Shown: positions 1 to 6,257, counted from the first letter of the stretch. The stretch: DNA of 6,472 nucleotides from Paralcaligenes sp039935015 (GCA_039935015.1 JBDTLC010000138.1:1-6472); one strand, 5' to 3'. Notes: generated by a model not told the origin, from the sequence alone. Numbers and translations are program-made.

Positions 1-90
1 TGCGCGGTCCAGCGGATATCCCCCCTCGGACGCAAAGGCGGCCGTAAAGGTCAGGGATATCGCAATCGCACCAAGCAGCTTTTTAATCAT
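1..90 (-). CDS. petC: Cytochrome c1, N-terminal fragment (signal peptide)
   Basis: Only the first 30 codons are present; the gene runs off the left edge. Cytochrome c1 is the membrane-anchored c-type haem subunit of the bc1 complex, passing electrons from the Rieske protein to a soluble cytochrome c. What is visible is a classical Sec signal peptide: MIKKLL, a hydrophobic core (GAIAISLTF), and a probable cleavage after AAFA, followed by SEGGYPLDRA. The haem-binding CxxCH site would lie outside the window. Two in-frame ATGs occur, at 96 and 90. The one at 90 is preferred because ACGGA (97-101) sits 6 nt before it. The start lies 29 bp after the petB stop, so it is the third gene of the petABC operon. 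Identification rests on operon position and the signal peptide, because no diagnostic motif of the mature protein is present. Confidence 0.85.
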   Translation of the reverse strand, partial: MIKKLLGAIAISLTFTAAFASEGGYPLDRA

Positions 91-119
91 GATCATTCCG
101 TACAGTGTTGAAGGCAGCC

Positions 120-1508
120 TTAATGAGTGTGAAACGTGACTCGGTCAGGAACCGGCTTGAACGTGCCCAGACGGCTCCAGACGGGCATCAGGAAGAAGAA
201 CCCAAGATAAATCATGGTTCCGATCTGGCTGATCAGATTAAGTACAGGTGTTGGTGCTTGTGTGCCTATATAGCCCAGTACGATGAAATTGACGATGAAT
301 AGGCCATAGAGAAATTTATGCCAGGCTGGACGATAACGTATTGATTTTACAGGACATTTATCAAGCCATGGCAGGAAGAACAGGATCACGACCGAGCCAC
401 CCATGGTTACCACGCCCCAGAACTTGGCGTCGAGGGTTTTCATGAAAACGGCGATGATCAGCAAAATAATCGGCACCGCGATGCGCCACAGGCCGGAAAG
501 ATTGCCTTTGACAAACAGTGCAATGGCAGCGATGACGGCGCCGGCCGCAAACACCCAGGTAAAGTCGCTGTTCGTGGCACGCAGCATAGAGTAGAACGGC
601 GTGAAGTACCAGACCGGCGCGATGTGCGGCGGTGTCTGAAGTGAATTGGCAGGCAGGAAGTTGTTGGATTCGAGGAAGTACCCACCCATTTCCGGACCAA
701 AGAAAATAATGGCGGCAAATACCATCAGGAACCCAGCTACGCCCATGATGTCGTGTACCGTGTAGTACGGATGGAAGGGGATGCCGTCTACCGGGTGTCC
801 ATTGCGGTCTTTGGGGCCTTGTTTGATTTCGATGCCATCGGGATTGTTGGAACCTACTTCGTGCAGTGCGATCACGTGCGCCACGACCAGGCCGAGCAGC
901 ACCAGGGGTATGGCAATGACGTGAAACGCGAAAAAGCGGTTAAGCGTTGCGTCCGAGACGACGTAGTCTCCGCGTATCCACAGCGAAAGGTCAGGCCCGA
1001 TGAAGGGGATCGCCGAGAACAGGTTAACGATAACCTGAGCGCCCCAGTACGACATTTGGCCCCAAGGCAAGAGGTAGCCGAAGAAGGCCTCGCCCATCAG
1101 GCAGAGGAAAATGGCGACGCCGAACACCCACACCAGTTCGCGTGGCTTGCGATATGAGCCATAGAACAAACCGCGCAGCATATGCAGGTAAACCACCACG
1201 AAAAACATGGAAGCACCTGTCGAGTGCATATAGCGGATCAGCCAGCCCCACGGCACCTCGCGCATGATGTATTCGACCGAGTCGAAGGCGAGAGCTGCGT
1301 CGGGCTTGTAGCTCATGACCAGAAAAATGCCGGTCACGATCTGGATGACCAGCACGAGTAGCGCCAGAGACCCAAAGAAATACCAAAAATTGAAATTCTT
1401 GGGTGCGTAATATTCGGACAGGTGTGCTTTGTAGGTGGAGGTCAGCGGAAAACGCCTGTCTATCCAGCCTAAAAGTCCTGTCGTATCGACGGTTTTCTCG
1501 CCAGCCAT
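120..1508 (-). CDS. petB: Cytochrome b subunit of the cytochrome bc1 complex
   Basis: This integral membrane subunit carries haems bL and bH and the quinol-oxidising (Qo) and quinone-reducing (Qi) sites of complex III. The 462-residue product shows the four haem-ligand histidines H95 (MHSTGAS) and H109 (YLHMLRG) in helix B, and H196 and H211 in helix D, the latter pair with 14 residues between them. The Qo motif is PVWY (298-301) instead of the mitochondrial PEWY. The stretch GVVTMGG...LPWLD (365-382) matches canonical helix F, and KSIRYRP and IGTQ follow as usual. Between PVWY and helix F lie two extra hydrophobic segments (about 318-333 and 341-356), which explains the length over the roughly 380-residue mitochondrial protein. 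The ATG at 1508 has AAGGAG (1516-1521) 7 nt upstream. It is the second gene of petABC, 77 bp after petA. Confidence 0.98.
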   Translation of the reverse strand: MAGEKTVDTTGLLGWIDRRFPLTSTYKAHLSEYYAPKNFNFWYFFGSLALLVLVIQIVTGIFLVMSYKPDAALAFDSVEYIMREVPWGWLIRYMHSTGASMFFVVVYLHMLRGLFYGSYRKPRELVWVFGVAIFLCLMGEAFFGYLLPWGQMSYWGAQVIVNLFSAIPFIGPDLSLWIRGDYVVSDATLNRFFAFHVIAIPLVLLGLVVAHVIALHEVGSNNPDGIEIKQGPKDRNGHPVDGIPFHPYYTVHDIMGVAGFLMVFAAIIFFGPEMGGYFLESNNFLPANSLQTPPHIAPVWYFTPFYSMLRATNSDFTWVFAAGAVIAAIALFVKGNLSGLWRIAVPIILLIIAVFMKTLDAKFWGVVTMGGSVVILFFLPWLDKCPVKSIRYRPAWHKFLYGLFIVNFIVLGYIGTQAPTPVLNLISQIGTMIYLGFFFLMPVWSRLGTFKPVPDRVTFHTH

Positions 1509-1515
1509 GAAACGG

Positions 1516-1521
1516 CTCCTT
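1516..1521 (-). promoter_or_regulatory. Shine-Dalgarno site of petB
   Basis: AAGGAG on the minus strand lies 7 nt before the petB ATG. It is a near-perfect site and fixes the start. The rest of the 77-bp petA-petB spacer shows no hairpin or promoter that I can support. Confidence 0.8.
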
Positions 1522-1585
1522 ATTTCTATCTTACGAGGCGTGTAAATTCAATATCTTGTTGATCTTGCAAAGGCTTTCAGTGCCC

Positions 1586-2230
1586 TCAGGCCTTGTGCTT
1601 TTCGTCGACACCGATGATGACCTGGGTTCCGTCGGCCGAAAATATATAAGGTGGTACTTCGAGGTTGTCGGGGGCGGGCATGTTCTTGAACACCCGGCCC
1701 GCCAGATCGTAAGTAGAACCGTGACAGGGGCATAAAAACCCACCTTCCCAACTGGCGGGTAGGCCGGGTTGAACGCCTACATCGAAACGTGGTGTGGGGG
1801 AGCAGCCCAGATGGGTGCAGATGCCAACACAAATCAGCAGTTCGGGCTTGCGCGAACGATATTCGTTTTTGGCGAAATCGGGCGTGTAGCCCGGCCGCTC
1901 GGACTTGGGGTCGGCCAACATGGCATCGTTTTTCGACAGATCTTTAATTTGTTCTGGCGTGCGATGCAAAATCCAGACGGGTTTGCCGCGCCATGCGACA
2001 GTGATCATCGTTCCGGGAGCTACGGCAGACACATTGGCCTCGACCGGAGCCCCAGCCGCTTTTGCTTTTTCGGACGGAGCAAAAGAACTGACAAAAGGAA
2101 TTGCCGTGCCGACACCTGCTACACCACCCACCGCACAGGCAGATGCTACCCAGAAACGGCGCGAGGGATCGGGCGGGAGGTTGGGGTCAACCGCACCAGT
2201 ATCGTCGAGCTGCGACTTGTCCTGACTCAT
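1586..2230 (-). CDS. petA: Rieske iron-sulfur protein of the bc1 complex, Tat-targeted
   Basis: This subunit moves electrons from quinol at the Qo site to cytochrome c1 through a 2Fe-2S cluster on the periplasmic side. The 214-residue product has both Rieske boxes: CTHLGC (138-143) and CPCHGS (167-172). By family knowledge C138, H140, C167 and H170 bind the cluster, and C143 with C169 form a disulfide. S172 and Y174 match the residues that hydrogen-bond the cluster and raise its potential. The N-terminus has a twin-arginine pair (SRRFWVAS, R24-R25) before a glycine- and alanine-rich transmembrane segment (29-50), which normally stays as the membrane anchor. The reading frame opens 11 codons earlier, at an ATG at 2263, but the ATG at 2230 has AAGGA (2238-2242) at 7 nt and places the twin arginines at the usual depth. 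It is first in petABC, with its own promoter upstream. Confidence 0.98.
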   Translation of the reverse strand: MSQDKSQLDDTGAVDPNLPPDPSRRFWVASACAVGGVAGVGTAIPFVSSFAPSEKAKAAGAPVEANVSAVAPGTMITVAWRGKPVWILHRTPEQIKDLSKNDAMLADPKSERPGYTPDFAKNEYRSRKPELLICVGICTHLGCSPTPRFDVGVQPGLPASWEGGFLCPCHGSTYDLAGRVFKNMPAPDNLEVPPYIFSADGTQVIIGVDEKHKA

Positions 2231-2237
2231 TCTTGTA

Positions 2238-2242
2238 TCCTT
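2238..2242 (-). promoter_or_regulatory. Shine-Dalgarno site deciding the petA start
   Basis: AAGGA on the minus strand, 7 nt before the ATG at 2230. It favours this start over the in-frame ATG at 2263, which has no comparable site. Confidence 0.7.
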
Positions 2243-2306
2243 ATTCGTGCCCGCAAGAGGCATACCGATTACTGTTTTGTCATATGTAAAAGCCTAACAA
2301 CCGCGT

Positions 2307-2335
2307 ATTATAGCGTCAGCCCGCCGTTGGGTGAA
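2307..2335 (-). promoter_or_regulatory. Probable sigma70 promoter of petABC
   Basis: Reading the minus strand, TTCACC (2330-2335, four of six matches to TTGACA) is followed after exactly 17 bp by a perfect TATAAT (2307-2312). Transcription would start near 2300, giving a petA leader of about 70 nt. The element sits inside the 123-bp spacer shared with the divergent mscL gene, so it also lies within the upstream region of mscL. On the plus strand the overlapping TATTAT (2306-2311) could be a -10 for mscL, but no convincing -35 accompanies it. This call comes from reading the motifs only. Confidence 0.6.
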
Positions 2336-2353
2336 TTCCCAGAGGATAATCAT

Positions 2354-2803
2354 ATGAGCAACGCAAAAGGGTTCGTAGCGGAATTTCGAGAATTTGCCGT
2401 TAAAGGGAACATGATCGATCTGGCTGTTGGCGTGATCATTGGCGCAGCTTTTGGCAAGATCATCGATTCATTGGTGAAAGATGTCATTATGCCGATCATC
2501 AGCTTTCTCTTTGGCGGCAGAGTCGATTTTACCAATTTGTTCCTGGTGCTATCTCAGCCGGCGAATTACACAGGTCCCCATACCTATGCTGATATGTCCA
2601 AGGCTGGCGCAGTCATTCTGGCATGGGGCAGTTTTCTGACCATACTCATCAATTTTTTCCTGCTGGCTTTAGTCGTGTTTTGCATTGTCAAGGCCGCCAA
2701 TAAGGCGCGTGTCAAATTCATGAAGGAAGAAGCCAAGGTTCCTGCGCCTACGCCCGCTGAAGTGCTGCTTTTGCAAGAAATTCGAGATCTGCTCAAGAAG
2801 TAA
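2354..2803 (+). CDS. mscL: Large-conductance mechanosensitive channel MscL
   Basis: MscL forms a pentameric pore in the inner membrane that opens under membrane tension and releases solutes during hypo-osmotic shock. The 149-residue product (about 136 in E. coli) has the hallmark N-terminal amphipathic helix and first membrane helix: EFREFAVKGN, then DLAVGVIIGAAFGKI (22-36) and the DVIMP end of TM1. A periplasmic loop (about 55-83) is followed by TM2 (about 84-112), a charged linker, and the conserved C-terminal bundle helix EVLLLQEIRDLLKK. The frame is open far upstream, antisense to petA, but the start at 2354 matches the family N-terminus. It has AGAGG (2341-2345) 8 nt before the ATG. It stands alone: divergent from petA and convergent with the Nif3-like gene. 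In other bacteria mscL is induced by osmotic and stationary-phase signals; no such element could be identified here. Confidence 0.97.
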   Translation: MSNAKGFVAEFREFAVKGNMIDLAVGVIIGAAFGKIIDSLVKDVIMPIISFLFGGRVDFTNLFLVLSQPANYTGPHTYADMSKAGAVILAWGSFLTILINFFLLALVVFCIVKAANKARVKFMKEEAKVPAPTPAEVLLLQEIRDLLKK

Positions 2804-2843
2804 ATTTTATTTTTCTTCTGGCACGCGTCTTGTACTCGCACGG

Positions 2844-3620
2844 TTAGATCGGGTTGTTCAGATCGATAAACTCCACGTGTACGCCGAATTGAGCTGCAAC
2901 GGCGGCGCCCAACGCCTGTATGCCATAACGCTCAGTGGCGTGATGGCCTGCGGCGATAAAGCCCATACCTGTTTCTTGCGCCCAATGAAAGGTTTGCTCC
3001 GAGGCCTCGCCGGTAATATAAACTTGCGCCCCGGCGGCACTCGCTTCTTCAATCAGGCTCTGCGCACCCCCCGTGCACCAGGCAACGCGGTCAATGGTTT
3101 GTTGTGGATTCCCAACAATAAGCGGTGTGCGTTGTAAAGCAATGCAAATTTCATTACCTAGTTTTCCGAGCGTGTTGGCCCGGGTCGGGCGGCCCAGCCA
3201 GACCAGGCCGTCGGGGCCGCAGGTGAGCGGCTCGCCGGCTTCGTTGCGTTCGGGCTCGAACCCCAGCACGCGCGCCAGTTGCGCGTTATTGCCCAGCACA
3301 GGATGGGCGTCCAGGGGCAAGTGGTAGGCCCACAAGTTCAGCTCGTATTGCAAGGCTAAGGCGAGTCGGGCGCGCTTGGGTCCGCGTATGCACGGGTCCT
3401 CATTTTTCCAGAACCAACCATGATGAACCAGGATTGCGTCGGCCTTTTTCGCGATAGCCGCACGGATGAGGGCTTCCGAGGCGGTAACTCCGGCGATAAT
3501 GTGAGCAATCATCGCTTTGCCCTCGACCTGGAGTCCGTTCGGACAATAATCCCTGAAACGTTGCACCTGTAGAGTAGTATCGAGCCAGTGTCCGAGTTCT
3601 TGTCTGGAAACCTGATTCAT
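2844..3620 (-). CDS. Nif3/YbgI-family (DUF34) dinuclear metal-binding protein
   Basis: Members form a toroidal hexamer with a two-metal centre per subunit. Their physiological reaction is not firmly established; GTP cyclohydrolase I type 2 labels in databases are contested. The 258-residue product (about 250 is usual) has the expected metal ligands: H66-H67 in LVHHGW, D104 in YHLPLDAHP, and H226 and E230 in AGHHATERYG. These match H63, H64, D101, H215 and E219 of E. coli YbgI. The N-terminal DYCPNGLQVEG signature is also present. The start at 3620 has AAAGGG (3627-3632) 6 nt upstream. The gene is divergent, by 17 bp, from the protease gene and convergent with mscL. Any promoter must therefore lie within the 5' part of the protease gene. 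All motifs are intact. Cytoplasmic, since no signal or membrane segment is visible. Confidence 0.95.
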   Translation of the reverse strand: MNQVSRQELGHWLDTTLQVQRFRDYCPNGLQVEGKAMIAHIIAGVTASEALIRAAIAKKADAILVHHGWFWKNEDPCIRGPKRARLALALQYELNLWAYHLPLDAHPVLGNNAQLARVLGFEPERNEAGEPLTCGPDGLVWLGRPTRANTLGKLGNEICIALQRTPLIVGNPQQTIDRVAWCTGGAQSLIEEASAAGAQVYITGEASEQTFHWAQETGMGFIAAGHHATERYGIQALGAAVAAQFGVHVEFIDLNNPI

Positions 3621-3626
3621 TTTTTG

Positions 3627-3632
3627 CCCTTT
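3627..3632 (-). promoter_or_regulatory. Shine-Dalgarno site of the Nif3-like gene
   Basis: AAAGGG on the minus strand, 6 nt before the ATG at 3620. It takes up a third of the 17-bp spacer and ends 5 nt from the divergent protease start at 3638, leaving no room in the spacer for a promoter for either gene. Confidence 0.65.
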
Positions 3633-3637
3633 GTCTC

Positions 3638-4771
3638 ATGCGTCGATTGTGGTTGCTATTTGCCCAAACAGTAACGGTATGCCTTGGTATTTTATTCATC
3701 GTGGCGACTTTGCGTCCCGATTGGCTGCATACTTCGCCCGTCGCTGCCCCGCCGCTGCCGCAGGCATCTGCCCCGGCCGAGGTCTCGTACGCCCATGCTG
3801 TCGCCTTGGCGACGCCCGCAGTAGTTAATATTTATACCAGCAAGCAGGTACGCGTGCCGGTGGTGCCGCTGCCTCGCGACCCTGATCTTAACCGTCTGTT
3901 TCGCGAACTGCCGGGCTTTAGCAGGCGCAAACGGACGACCAATTTAGGTTCCGGCGTTATTGTTAGCACAGATGGTTATGTCCTGACCAATTATCACGTC
4001 ATAGAGGCCGCCGACTCGATCCAGGTGGCCTTGAGCGACGGTCGCCAGACGCAGGCCAAACTCGTCGGCGCCGATCCGGACAGCGACTTGGCGGTCCTCA
4101 AGATCAATTTGCCCAAGCTCTCGGCTATTACCTTCAGTGTCGATCATAAAGTGAGGATAGGCGATGTGGTGCTGGCGATCGGCAATCCGTTTGGCGTTGG
4201 GCAAACCACAACAATGGGGATTGTGTCGGCGCTGGGGCGTAATCGCCTGGGCATTAATATTTACGAAAATTTTATTCAAACCGATGCGGCAATCAATCCG
4301 GGCAATTCAGGCGGAGCTCTGATTGACACGACAGGCCGACTGGTGGGCATCAATACGGCGATTTATTCCGAAAACGGTGGTTCGCTGGGAATTGGTTTTG
4401 CCATTCCTGCGGCGGCGGCCCACAAGATCATGGAGCAAATCATTGCTACGGGTTCGGTGACCCGCGGCTGGCTGGGCATCGAGCCCCAGGATATAACGCC
4501 CGACTTGGCCCGCGCATTTAATCTGCGCCAGGACGATGGGGTGATTATTGCCAGTGTCCTCAAGAACGGACCAGCCGGGCGCGCCGGAATACGGGTGGGC
4601 GATATTGTGGTCAAACTTAACGACCAAGTGGTGTACGACACGATCGGCTTTTTGAATCAGATTGCGCTTTTGCCGCCACGCCAGGAAGTTACCCTGACTC
4701 TCTTGCGCGGTGGCCGAACGCTCGAATTCGCCGTTCAGGTGGGAACGCGCCCGCGCATTACCAAGCCGTAG
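3638..4771 (+). CDS. Membrane-anchored HtrA-family serine protease with one PDZ domain (DegS/AlgW-like)
   Basis: HtrA proteases act in the periplasm in protein quality control or in starting envelope-stress signalling by cutting an anti-sigma factor. The 377-residue product has an uncleaved-looking N-terminal membrane segment (about 4-24, after MRR), a Pro/Ala-rich linker (33-47), a trypsin-like domain with the triad H120 (TNYHV), D150 (DSDLAVLK) and S224 (NPGNSGGAL), and a single PDZ domain (about 277-370) opening with RGWLGI. An anchor plus one PDZ is the layout of E. coli DegS (355 residues) and Pseudomonas AlgW; soluble DegP and DegQ have two PDZ domains. Many relatives in this group are simply named Do-like or DegQ, so the role in sigma-E signalling is an inference. 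ATG 3638 is the only start that keeps the anchor, but no Shine-Dalgarno precedes it. Its stop is 27 bp from that of tatC, on the other strand. Confidence 0.95.
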   Translation: MRRLWLLFAQTVTVCLGILFIVATLRPDWLHTSPVAAPPLPQASAPAEVSYAHAVALATPAVVNIYTSKQVRVPVVPLPRDPDLNRLFRELPGFSRRKRTTNLGSGVIVSTDGYVLTNYHVIEAADSIQVALSDGRQTQAKLVGADPDSDLAVLKINLPKLSAITFSVDHKVRIGDVVLAIGNPFGVGQTTTMGIVSALGRNRLGINIYENFIQTDAAINPGNSGGALIDTTGRLVGINTAIYSENGGSLGIGFAIPAAAAHKIMEQIIATGSVTRGWLGIEPQDITPDLARAFNLRQDDGVIIASVLKNGPAGRAGIRVGDIVVKLNDQVVYDTIGFLNQIALLPPRQEVTLTLLRGGRTLEFAVQVGTRPRITKP

Positions 4772-4798
4772 GGGCAGACTCTACAGAGACGTGCACCG

Positions 4799-5593
4799 CT
4801 ACGTCTTGTCGATGTTGGCGCTGTCGTCCTCTGCTTCATCGTCGTTGGCTTTGCGTTTGTCAAGAATACTGGCCGCGAACACGCCAATTTCAAACAACAC
4901 GCATAAGGGGAGGGCCAGTGTGAACTGGCTAAGCGCGTCGGGTGGCGTGACAACTGCCGCGACGATAAAGGCGCCCACGATGACGTAGCCGCGCACTGAG
5001 CGTAGTTTTGCGACGGTAACCATGCCGGTTTTGACCAGCAAAATGACCACAATGGGGACCTCGAACGCAACGCCAAACGCTAGAAATAAAGTCATTACGA
5101 AGCTCAGATAGGCTTCGATGTCGGGAGATGGCGTGATCGACTGTGGCGCAAACGCGGCGATGAAATGGAAAACAATGTGGAACACGACAAAATAGCAAAA
5201 CGCCATGCCTAGCACAAAGAGCAGGGTGCTGGAGACGATGAGCGGCATTGCCAGGCGCTTCTCGTTCTTGTAGAGGCCGGGCGCCACAAAAGCCCAGACC
5301 TGATACAGCACGATAGGTAGTGCCAGCAGGAAGGCCGCCAGTAGCGTTACTTTAATTGGAACCATGAATGGAGTAATGACCCCGACGGCGATCATGCGTG
5401 AGCCGGGCGGCAATGTCGCCAACATGGGTTGAGCCAGAATATCGTAAATTTTTCCTGGGCCTGGGTAGATAAACAAGACCACGAAAATAATCAGCACAGA
5501 CGCGACGGCGCGTATCAGACGCGAGCGCAGTTCTATCAAGTGCGAGATAAAGGTGTCTTCTTCTGGTGGGCTTGCTGAGGCGTCCTGCGTCAC
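4799..5593 (-). CDS. tatC: Sec-independent protein translocase TatC
   Basis: TatC is the six-helix membrane core of the twin-arginine translocase and, with TatB, the receptor for Tat signal peptides. The 264-residue product carries the family marks: HLIELR (18-23) with E21, and FVAPGLYKNEKR with E111, corresponding to E. coli E15 and E103 in the signal-binding surface. FGVAFEVP with E178 and VTPPD with D219 are also present. The cytoplasmic tail after 245 is rich in Asp, Glu and Lys. The start codon is GTG (5591-5593), which overlaps the TGA of tatB as GTGA, so translational coupling is likely. The next methionine is at residue 57, after the essential N-terminus, which rules out later starts. 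It is the last gene of tatABC, converging on the protease gene. Confidence 0.97.
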   Translation of the reverse strand: MTQDASASPPEEDTFISHLIELRSRLIRAVASVLIIFVVLFIYPGPGKIYDILAQPMLATLPPGSRMIAVGVITPFMVPIKVTLLAAFLLALPIVLYQVWAFVAPGLYKNEKRLAMPLIVSSTLLFVLGMAFCYFVVFHIVFHFIAAFAPQSITPSPDIEAYLSFVMTLFLAFGVAFEVPIVVILLVKTGMVTVAKLRSVRGYVIVGAFIVAAVVTPPDALSQFTLALPLCVLFEIGVFAASILDKRKANDDEAEDDSANIDKT

Positions 5594-6201
5594 GTCTGGG
5601 TCCCGCTAGGTGGCGTGGGTGGGACGGGTTTAGCCAAGGCACTGGCCTCGGCAAACCCGGGTAGATTCTCTTGGGGCTGGGGCGAGGCGGGTACTGTGGG
5701 TTCTGGAGAAACCGTCACAGGGGAAACCGCAGGGGTTACGGGTGAGGAGGGTTCGGTGGCACCCACAAGGGGTGCCGCTACCGAAGCCGCTGAGGGCGTT
5801 GTTACAGACGTGGGCGTCTCGGCAGGGGAATCGAGGGCTGCTGTGGGTGGCGCCAGGGTCTCGGAGGCAGCTGTGATGCTTGTGGCGGTTTGATGCAGGG
5901 ATTGTGCCGCCTCGGTCAGAGCCTCTTTGGCTTCTTGCAGTGGAGCGTGCAGGTTCTGCGCGCCTTCCTTGATCGACGTTTGTACGCTACGTGCTGCTTC
6001 CTCCATCTGGCCTTTTAGGTCGCGCAGATCGCCCAGATCCATTTCTCGCTGAATATCACCTTTAACGTCGTTAACATAGCGCTGCGCGCGTCCAAGCAAG
6101 TGGCCCACTGTACGGGCTACTTTGGGCAGACGTTCGGGACCAATCACGACAAGCGCGACAATCCCGATCAGGGCAAGCTCACTAAAGCTGACATCGAACA
6201 T
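5590..6201 (-). CDS. tatB: Sec-independent protein translocase TatB
   Basis: TatB pairs with TatC to form the receptor for twin-arginine signal peptides. The 203-residue product (171 in E. coli) starts MFDVSFSEL with the conserved membrane Glu (E8), has one membrane helix (about 5-20), the G21-P22 hinge, and an amphipathic cytoplasmic helix with the ERLPKVART signature (23-31). A charged, Ala-rich helical region continues to about 113. The tail from about 115 is low-complexity, rich in Pro, Ala, Thr, Ser and Val, and probably disordered. The start at 6201 is fixed by homology, but no Shine-Dalgarno is visible upstream in the 56-bp gap from tatA. Its stop overlaps the tatC start. Confidence 0.96.
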   Translation of the reverse strand: MFDVSFSELALIGIVALVVIGPERLPKVARTVGHLLGRAQRYVNDVKGDIQREMDLGDLRDLKGQMEEAARSVQTSIKEGAQNLHAPLQEAKEALTEAAQSLHQTATSITAASETLAPPTAALDSPAETPTSVTTPSAASVAAPLVGATEPSSPVTPAVSPVTVSPEPTVPASPQPQENLPGFAEASALAKPVPPTPPSGTQT

Positions 6202-6257
6202 GGCTAGGCGAATCGCTTAAAAGTAATGCAGGGCACGGCAGCGGGACATTCTGGCTG

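Noticed and set aside
753..1157. 134-codon open frame on the plus strand inside petB
   Set aside because: It lies entirely antisense to a clearly conserved gene, its product resembles no family I know, and it has no good ribosome site.
2231..2263. Longer petA start at ATG 2263
   Set aside because: No Shine-Dalgarno of note, whereas the ATG at 2230 has AAGGA at good spacing.
1769..2353. Possible 195-residue N-terminal extension of MscL
   Set aside because: The frame happens to be open antisense to petA. The MscL family starts at the equivalent of 2354, which has its own Shine-Dalgarno.
2793..2821. AT-rich inverted repeat (AGAAG...CTTCT) after mscL as a terminator
   Set aside because: The stem is short, AT-rich and has a mismatch; too weak to call an intrinsic terminator.
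3606..3637. Sigma-E-like promoter (GGAAAC ... TCTCA) before the protease gene
   Set aside because: The spacer is about 21 nt, longer than the roughly 16 expected, and the -10 would touch the start codon.
4776..4790. Small palindrome around CTCTACAGAG between the protease gene and tatC
   Set aside because: Only three to four base pairs with almost no loop and no T-run; not a credible terminator.
5615..5893. Gly/Ala/Val-rich 92-codon frame on the plus strand
   Set aside because: It is the mirror of the Pro/Ala-rich TatB tail, a composition artefact.
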